From NCBI GenBank assembly GCA_031549965.1, contig JAVBPB010000075.1, positions 1 through 30,828 on the forward strand: a DNA stretch of 30,828 nt, given 5' to 3'. Below the pieces are notes generated by a model. It did not search any database. It had not been told where the DNA came from and saw only the letters and a list, made by a program, of their open reading frames with translations. Shown piece by piece: positions 25,267 to 30,828 of the stretch. The position numbers and the translations under genes are program-made. Origin of the DNA: JAVBPB01 sp031549965 (GTDB lineage Bacteria > Bacillota > Clostridia > Lachnospirales > Lachnospiraceae). Numbering within the stretch: position 1 is the first letter of the stretch; each line of letters opens with the position of its first letter.

Positions 25267-27936
25267 TCAACTTATTTTTGTGCGTTTAGAATATTTTAAA
25301 AGGTTTTCACTATAAATTGCTCTTTTTTGTAATTCAACTAAAATGATTGGCAATATTGAAAGTAATGCAACTATTAGCCACTGGGTATTATCAAGTGCAG
25401 TCACTTGAAAAATAGACGCTATAGGCTTAAAGGAAATAACCCCGATTTGCATTAATGAACATAAAATAAATGAAAATATTAATTGAGGATTACTAAAAAA
25501 TTTAATTTTAAATATAGAATAATCACTTCTCATATTAAATGAATGGAAAAGCTGTGAAAGGCTAAGTACAGCAAATGCCATGGTTCTGCCAATCATAGGA
25601 TTGCCCTCATCAAAGCTTCTACCAATAATAAATGCAATTAATGATAATGCACCTATCATTATTCCTTCAAATAATATCTTAAAGCCAAGACCATCAGAAA
25701 AAAGGCCTTTTTTAGGGTTAATAGGTTTTTTCTTCATAATATCAGGATGTGTAGGCTCTACACCCAATGCAATTGCAGGAAGAGAATCAGTAACAAGGTT
25801 AACCCATAAAAGCTGAACGGCAACTAATGGTGCAGGTAGTCCTAATAATATGGCAGTAAATATTGTTATTATTTCTCCAATATTACTTGATAATAAAAAG
25901 TGAACAGACTTTTTGATATTTTCGTAGATACCCCTACCTTCTCTAACTGCTTCTACTATAGTTGAAAAATTATCATCAGTAAGAATCATATCAGCAGTGC
26001 TTTTTGCTACGTCTGTTCCAGAAATTCCCATTGCACAACCAATGTCAGCAGATTTAAGAGCAGGAGCATCGTTAACCCCATCCCTTGTCATAGCAACAAC
26101 TTCACCATGGGACTGATATGCTTTTACAATTCTTACCTTATGCTCAGGAGAAACTCTTGCAAAAACTGAGTAATTATATATGTTTTCATAAAGTATTTCA
26201 TCACTCATATCATTTAATTCAACACCAGTAAGTGCTTTATCTCCATAATCCATTATGCCAAGTTCTCTTGCTATGGCACTGGCAGTAAGAACATGATCTC
26301 CTGTTATCATAACTGGTTTAATACCAGCCATTTTACATGTAATAACAGCTTTTTTAGCTTCCGGGCGGGGTGGATCTATTATTCCGGTTAAACCGACAAA
26401 GCATAAACCAAGTTCAGCCATTTTAAGATTACCAGAGGTTGGAGGTGAATCCAAATCTTTGTATGCAACTGCCAAAACTCGCAGTGCCCTGTCTGCCATT
26501 TGCTCATTTTGTTTAAATATTGTTCGCTTCTTATCATCTGTTAATAAAGCTGTTTTTTTATTATCGTAATAATGAGAACACTTACTAAGTAATACATCAG
26601 GAGCTCCTTTTGTAATAACCCTGAATTTGCCGTTATCAAGTTTATGAATGCTTGTCATAAGTTTTCTTGTAGAATCGAAGGGAATCTCTAATATTCGTTT
26701 GTATTTATTATCTAACTCTGACTTAATTAAATTTTTGTTTGCAGCAGCAATTACCAATGCATTCTCGGTAGGTTCGCCTGTAGCTTCAAATAGTTTACCC
26801 TTTAGATTTAGTTGGGAATCGTTACAAAGAGCAGCCAATGTAAATAAATATACAGCAAATTCACTGTCAAGATTTTCAGAACCCTTAATAGAAGCAATTT
26901 CAGTAACAGTCATTTTATTTTGGGTTAAAGTTCCTGTTTTATCAGAACAGATTACAGTTGCACTTCCAAGGGTTTCAACAGCAGGAAGTTTTCTGATAAT
27001 TGCATTTTTTTTAGACATACGCTGAACCCCTAAGGAAAGCATGATTGTAACAATTGCCGGAAGCCCTTCTGGAATTGCAGCTACTGCTAAGCTGACAGAG
27101 GTCATAAACATATCAAATAATGGAATATTTTTTAAAACCCCCATTATAAATATAGCAATACATATAATAAGAGCAGTTATGCCTAAAGTTTTACTGGTTT
27201 TATCTAGCTTTTTTTGAAGAGGAGTTTGAGGTGATTCATCTTTAGAAATCAGGTGAGCAATATGTCCAACCTGAGTGTTCATGCCGGTTTCGCAAACAAT
27301 TGCACTCCCTCGTCCATATGTAATTATACTAGTTGCTAATACCATATTAGTTCGATCATTTACAAGAGTATTATCAGAAAGTATAGTGTTACAATTTTTT
27401 AATACATCATTTGATTCACCAGTTAATGATGATTCAATAGCCTTTAAAGTATTGCTTTCTAGTAATCTTGCATCAGCAGGTACGTAGTGCCCAGCTTCTA
27501 AAATTATAATATCGCCAGGAACAATATCAGAAGACGGGATAACAGTTATTATATTGTTACGCCTTACCTTGGCAGTTGGGGCAGCCATTTTCTTAAGTGC
27601 TTCTAAAGATTTTTCAGCTTTTAATTCTTGAACTACACCAAGAATTGCATTTAAAGTTATAATAAATAATATTATAACAGGATCAACAAAATCTAATTCT
27701 CCATTCATATATGAAACAAGAAAAGAAATTACTGCTGCTAAAATAAGAATTATAATCATAAAATCCGAAAATTGTTCGATAAATTTAATAAATACACTTT
27801 TCTTTTTTTTATCTTTTAGTTCATTTTTTCCGTATTGTTTTAGTCTTTTTGAAACCTCCTTATCACTTAGACCAGTCGATATATCTACATTTAGTTTTTT
27901 TGCTGTTTCTACAGCAGACAGGCTATGCCAATTCAA
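25267..27936 (-). CDS. calcium-transporting P-type ATPase (PMR1/SERCA-like)
   Basis: A P2-type cation pump, 889 residues, about ten membrane helices. The TGES actuator motif is at 172-175, the phosphorylated Asp332 is in CSDKTGTLT, and KGAP and MITGD are in the nucleotide and P domains. Calcium-type ligands are visible: PEGLP in helix 4 (289-293), SSNIGE in helix 5 (683-688) and NLVTDSLP in helix 6 (Asn713, Asp717). It probably exports calcium from the cytosol. The hinge motif normally TGDGVNDAP reads TRDGVNDAP, with Arg618 for Gly. The start is TTG with GGAGGT 7 bases upstream. Two small dyads overlap its likely promoter. Manganese transport is an alternative. Confidence 0.88.
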   Translation of the reverse strand: MNWHSLSAVETAKKLNVDISTGLSDKEVSKRLKQYGKNELKDKKKKSVFIKFIEQFSDFMIIILILAAVISFLVSYMNGELDFVDPVIILFIITLNAILGVVQELKAEKSLEALKKMAAPTAKVRRNNIITVIPSSDIVPGDIIILEAGHYVPADARLLESNTLKAIESSLTGESNDVLKNCNTILSDNTLVNDRTNMVLATSIITYGRGSAIVCETGMNTQVGHIAHLISKDESPQTPLQKKLDKTSKTLGITALIICIAIFIMGVLKNIPLFDMFMTSVSLAVAAIPEGLPAIVTIMLSLGVQRMSKKNAIIRKLPAVETLGSATVICSDKTGTLTQNKMTVTEIASIKGSENLDSEFAVYLFTLAALCNDSQLNLKGKLFEATGEPTENALVIAAANKNLIKSELDNKYKRILEIPFDSTRKLMTSIHKLDNGKFRVITKGAPDVLLSKCSHYYDNKKTALLTDDKKRTIFKQNEQMADRALRVLAVAYKDLDSPPTSGNLKMAELGLCFVGLTGIIDPPRPEAKKAVITCKMAGIKPVMITGDHVLTASAIARELGIMDYGDKALTGVELNDMSDEILYENIYNYSVFARVSPEHKVRIVKAYQSHGEVVAMTRDGVNDAPALKSADIGCAMGISGTDVAKSTADMILTDDNFSTIVEAVREGRGIYENIKKSVHFLLSSNIGEIITIFTAILLGLPAPLVAVQLLWVNLVTDSLPAIALGVEPTHPDIMKKKPINPKKGLFSDGLGFKILFEGIMIGALSLIAFIIGRSFDEGNPMIGRTMAFAVLSLSQLFHSFNMRSDYSIFKIKFFSNPQLIFSFILCSLMQIGVISFKPIASIFQVTALDNTQWLIVALLSILPIILVELQKRAIYSENLLKYSKRTKIS

Positions 27937-27957
27937 ATTGCTGACCTCCTTTATATT

Positions 27958-27992
27958 ATAGGTTAAACCTATGTGACAGGTATAAGATACCT
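27958..27992. promoter_or_regulatory. tandem dyads upstream of the calcium ATPase
   Basis: Two related inverted repeats stand side by side: ATAGGT-TAA-ACCTAT (27958-27972) and AGGTAT-AAG-ATACCT (27978-27992). Both have 6-bp arms and 3-base spacers with an AGGT/ACCT core. The second overlaps the predicted -10 box of the ATPase promoter, so repressor binding is plausible. The regulator is unknown. Confidence 0.45.
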
Positions 27993-28012
27993 ATTAAGTA
28001 TTACTAAGACAA
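27984..28012 (-). promoter_or_regulatory. candidate promoter of the calcium ATPase
   Basis: On the minus strand TTGTCT (28007-28012), a 17-base spacer and TATCTT (27984-27989) lie about 50 bases before the start codon. Confidence 0.45.
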
Positions 28013-28053
28013 TATATGAAATTTATAAACAGGTTATGACAAGGCATATATAT

Positions 28054-28082
28054 TTGACAAGAAACATTTTTTAGAATTTTAT
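28054..28082 (+). promoter_or_regulatory. candidate promoter of ytaF
   Basis: A perfect TTGACA (28054-28059), a 17-base spacer and a weak -10 box TTTTAT (28077-28082) lie 120 bases before the ytaF start. Confidence 0.4.
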
Positions 28083-28202
28083 TTAAGGTGTTGTTTGGCT
28101 AAATTGATATGAGAAAGTAAAGTAAAATATGAACAAAACTTAATATTTGTCATAAATATAAATTAAGATTATTAAAAGTAGCAAGGATTAGGATGGTATA
28201 TT

Positions 28203-28859
28203 ATGCTAACAAATTTTATACTAATAGCAATTTCTTTAAGCGTTGATGCACTGGGAATTGGAATTGCCTACAAAGTTAAAGAAGTTAGAATATCTGCTTT
28301 ATCAAAGCTGATTGTATGCTGTTTGTCAGTTATTATGATGGCATTTGCAATTAATATAGGAAATCTTTTATCTGCATTATTACCGGAAAATATGGCTGAA
28401 GTAATTGGTGTAGCTATTTTAATGATAATGGGAATAAAGATTATTATTCAAAACTTAAAAAACAGTGAAAAGAAACCTGAAAACATAAAAATCAAAGAAA
28501 TTCAGGGAGAGGACATATTAATAAATTGGGCGATAAAATCTTTTGGAATTACAATAAAAGTAATGAAAAATCCTGCGGAATGTGATTTAGACAGTTCTAA
28601 TAAAATAGACAGTTTGGAAGCTGTTTTTTTAGGAATAGCACTTTCTGTGGATTCTTTAAGTGCTGGTATAGCAGTTGCAACATTTGGGGGCAAAATTTTT
28701 TTACTTCCAATATTTGTTGGTATATTTCAATTAGTATTTTTATCTTTTGGAGAAATAATTGGAAGCAGAATAAAAAAATTGAAGAATATTGATAATCGAA
28801 TTTGGAGCATACTATCTGGTATAATTCTAATTTTAATTGCAATTGTCAGACTATTCTGA
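28203..28859 (+). CDS. ytaF: YtaF-type sporulation membrane protein (MntP-like family)
   Basis: A 218-residue membrane protein with six predicted helices arranged as two related halves. Each half starts with the same signature, SLSVDALGIG at 12-21 and ALSVDSLSAG in the second half; the paired Asp residues are typical of the MntP manganese exporter family and of the sporulation protein YtaF. Its charged central loop (about 88-130) is longer than in MntP, which favours YtaF. Precise function is unsettled: a cation exporter role is inferred from the fold, the sporulation link from homologues. AGGATGG precedes the ATG. It is divergent from the calcium pump. Confidence 0.82.
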   Translation: MLTNFILIAISLSVDALGIGIAYKVKEVRISALSKLIVCCLSVIMMAFAINIGNLLSALLPENMAEVIGVAILMIMGIKIIIQNLKNSEKKPENIKIKEIQGEDILINWAIKSFGITIKVMKNPAECDLDSSNKIDSLEAVFLGIALSVDSLSAGIAVATFGGKIFLLPIFVGIFQLVFLSFGEIIGSRIKKLKNIDNRIWSILSGIILILIAIVRLF

Positions 28860-29031
28860 TTAATATAAGGACGATAAAACTATTGAAATATAAAATTAAT
28901 AATGCTAATATATATAGGCGGTACAAAGGATTTATGAAATAGAATTTTTTGTGGCCCTATAAACAGAGGAATATATGGATTACGGTTCTAAAAAATAATA
29001 AATCTTATATTTAATTAGTGAAGGTGATAAA

Positions 29032-30552
29032 ATGAGTAGAAAAAGAGGGACAGTAAGATTTGCCATTGCAATGCTGCTTTTTTTGTTTCAAATTGCTCTT
29101 GTAATAATGATGTCTGTATTTTTACAAAGATTTTCAGGCTATGTTTATTATGCAATGGAGATTTTAAGTTTAATAGTCATACTAGGATTAATTAATGATA
29201 CTCGTAGCCCTTCTTATAAGATAGCGTGGATTATATTAATATTAATACTGCCAGTAACCGGATTTATATTTTATCATTCGTGGGGAAGAACTGACTTAAA
29301 TAAGAAAGCATATACAAAAGTACAAGGCTGTATTGCCCATGGCCAAAATTTTGTAAAACAGGATGAAAGAGTTAGAAAAAGTATAAAAAAACAATATCCA
29401 CATAGAAATAAAATATCCTTATATCTTGAAAATGAGGGTTTTCCTGTTTTTGATAGAACTGGTATGAAATATTATAGAATGGGAGAAGACTTATTTTGTG
29501 ATATTATTAAAGACTTAAAAGAAGCAAAAAGATTTATTCTGATTGAATTTTTTATAGTTGCAGAAGGAAGACTATGGGATGAAATTCATGAAATAATTAA
29601 AGAAAAGGCTTTAAATGGAGTTGAAGTAAAACTAATAATTGATGATTTTGGAAGTGCATTAAGAGTACACAATAGCTTCATTCATGAGCTTAAAAAGGAA
29701 GGAATTGAGGTTTTAGTATTCAACAATATGCTCCAGTATATTTCAAAGCTATATGCAAATCATAGAAATCATCAAAAGATAGTTGTAATAGATGGAAATA
29801 TTGGTTATACAGGCGGAGCTAATTTAGCTGATGAATACGTTAACTACACCACCAGATTTGGAATATGGAAAGACTCAGGAATTAGACTAGAAGGTGACGG
29901 AGTTTGGCAATTAACTGCCATTTTCTTAGAAATGTGGGATGTTACCACCAGTAACAGAATTGATGACTACCTAAAATATGCTCCGGAAAAAAGTATTGAA
30001 AGTACAGGCTTTTGCCAGCCCTTTTCAGATGGCCCATCCAATAATCCCAAAAATCCGGCAGAGAATTTATTTAAGCAAATTATTTGTGGAGCCAACGAAT
30101 ACCTATACATTATGACTCCTTATCTGGTATTGGAGTCAGATATTATTGAGCTGATTCAAAATTGTGCCAGAAGTAATGTAGATGTAAAAATTATTACCCC
30201 AGGAATTGCAGATAAAAAACTTGTTAACATTTTGACAAAATATTACTATGGAAGGCTTTTAAAAAGCGGGGTAAGAATATATGAATATACTCCGGGTTTT
30301 ATCCATTCTAAAAGTCTAATATGTGAGGATAACGGTGTTATCGGAACTATTAATTTAGATTTTAGAAGTTTGTATCTTCCTTATGAATGCGGTGTTTGGG
30401 TTTGCGGTAATGAGGTAATTCAAGATGCTAAACAGGACTTTTTAGATACTTTAGTGGAGTGTAGGGAGGTTACTTTTTCTGATTGGAAGAATCGTTCGCC
30501 GTGGATGAAGGTGATACAACCTGTACTTAGTTTGTTTGGGACTTTGATGTAG
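29032..30552 (+). CDS. cls: cardiolipin synthase (phospholipase D family)
   Basis: Condenses two phosphatidylglycerols into cardiolipin and glycerol at the membrane. Of 506 residues, the N-terminal 80 hold two or three membrane helices of the usual PLDc_N type. The first HKD motif is complete (His247, Lys249, Asp254, in NHQKIVVIDG). The second is HSKSLICED (His425, Lys427), where Glu432 stands at the usual Asp position and Asp433 follows. The phrases YTGGANLADEY and GTINLDFRSLYL after each motif are typical of Cls. AAGGTGA lies 5 bases before the ATG. The 172-base gap after ytaF shows no clear promoter or terminator, so the two may be cotranscribed. Confidence 0.92.
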   Translation: MSRKRGTVRFAIAMLLFLFQIALVIMMSVFLQRFSGYVYYAMEILSLIVILGLINDTRSPSYKIAWIILILILPVTGFIFYHSWGRTDLNKKAYTKVQGCIAHGQNFVKQDERVRKSIKKQYPHRNKISLYLENEGFPVFDRTGMKYYRMGEDLFCDIIKDLKEAKRFILIEFFIVAEGRLWDEIHEIIKEKALNGVEVKLIIDDFGSALRVHNSFIHELKKEGIEVLVFNNMLQYISKLYANHRNHQKIVVIDGNIGYTGGANLADEYVNYTTRFGIWKDSGIRLEGDGVWQLTAIFLEMWDVTTSNRIDDYLKYAPEKSIESTGFCQPFSDGPSNNPKNPAENLFKQIICGANEYLYIMTPYLVLESDIIELIQNCARSNVDVKIITPGIADKKLVNILTKYYYGRLLKSGVRIYEYTPGFIHSKSLICEDNGVIGTINLDFRSLYLPYECGVWVCGNEVIQDAKQDFLDTLVECREVTFSDWKNRSPWMKVIQPVLSLFGTLM

Positions 30553-30649
30553 TGTTTTGCGTCGTGTTTTTTTATTTTCTTTTAGGGGAGTTAACGATAT
30601 TGAACGGACGCTTTGACAATTTAGTCTTTCTACTCCGTGGGGGGAGGCC

Positions 30650-30828
30650 ACTGGAATAGTCCTTGGTTTAGGTTGTGTAAATTTTTTAGATGAATATGAG
30701 TGTATATATATCCAATTGTTTGCCTTGCCCTCCTTCAGCATGTTTTTTACAAGCCTTTGCAAGCAAAGTCTTGACAAAACATAAACGCTTCGTCGGCCGG
30801 TCTGCACAATTGGATATATATACACTCA
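30650..30828 (-). repeat. palindromic dispersed element, copy 2 (cut by window end)
   Basis: An inverted copy of the element at 7412-7638. The outer part from ACTGGAATAGTCC and the arm 30682-30717 match the right side of copy 1. The core matches apart from a few changes, and the second arm from 30808 runs off the window at TACACTCA. The two copies differ by one A/G in the arm, one C/T and one T/C in the core, a loop change (ATA to TT) and one arm-junction base. It starts about 97 bases after cls; the bases between (30553-30649) show no gene or clear terminator. Confidence 0.75.

Noticed and set aside
28860..29031. Possible riboswitch between ytaF and cls
   Set aside because: Some pairing is possible (TATAGG with CCCTATA), but no known riboswitch core such as PreQ1, cyclic di-GMP or yybP-ykoY could be matched.
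30451..30825. A 124-residue minus-strand ORF near the right end
   Set aside because: It runs through the antisense of cls and the palindromic element, has no ribosome site and no recognisable motif; the DNA is explained by the repeat.
1..30828. CRISPR arrays, tRNA, rRNA and complete insertion sequences
   Set aside because: I saw no regularly spaced direct repeats, no cloverleaf or rRNA sequence and no transposase gene in either strand.

Overview
The window is AT-rich DNA with strong GGAGG-type ribosome sites, frequent TTG starts and a YtaF-type sporulation-lineage protein. This points to a Firmicute of class Clostridia, plausibly Lachnospiraceae; no rRNA or other marker is present to fix the genus.

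Bases 1-6236 hold one co-directional operon that enters from the left edge: an FtsX/MacB-like permease, a two-gene ABC-2 exporter, a small acyl-carrier-like protein, a radical SAM enzyme with extra C-terminal cysteines, and a LolD/MacB-type ATPase that probably pairs with the first permease. It looks like a peptide-modification and export or immunity cluster. Its substrate is probably encoded left of the window, and a 16-codon tail of an upstream ORF is visible. A convergent gene for a secreted Big_2 protein (6438-7241) closes this part.

Bases 7269-7850 have no obvious gene. They hold a 227-bp palindromic dispersed element with perfect 36-bp inverted arms, then a good promoter and a leader hairpin. 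A second copy of the element, in opposite orientation, runs off the right edge at 30650-30828, so the two copies bracket about 23 kb.

Bases 7851-16341 form a polyamine operon: speD, speA-type decarboxylase, speE, speB, carboxynorspermidine/carboxyspermidine dehydrogenase, nspC, and then a dCache chemoreceptor. It encodes agmatine and putrescine formation plus two alternative aminopropyl-transfer routes: decarboxylated SAM with SpeE, and aspartate semialdehyde with the dehydrogenase and NspC. The chemoreceptor as last gene suggests that polyamine or amine sensing is tied to synthesis. Across a bidirectional terminator lies a convergent GAF-GGDEF-EAL protein of 1063 residues.

Bases 19925-24120 encode a type IIA topoisomerase pair (ParE/ParC-like, without a recognisable GyrA box). 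After a second, unrelated palindromic element come a minus-strand XRE regulator, an unrecognised 102-residue protein and a calcium-type P-ATPase with an unusual hinge motif. Divergent from the ATPase are ytaF and a cardiolipin synthase.

The most interesting items are the radical SAM/acyl-carrier cluster at the left edge, the structured dispersed element, and the double-route polyamine operon with its built-in receptor. I saw no CRISPR array, tRNA, rRNA or full insertion sequence.
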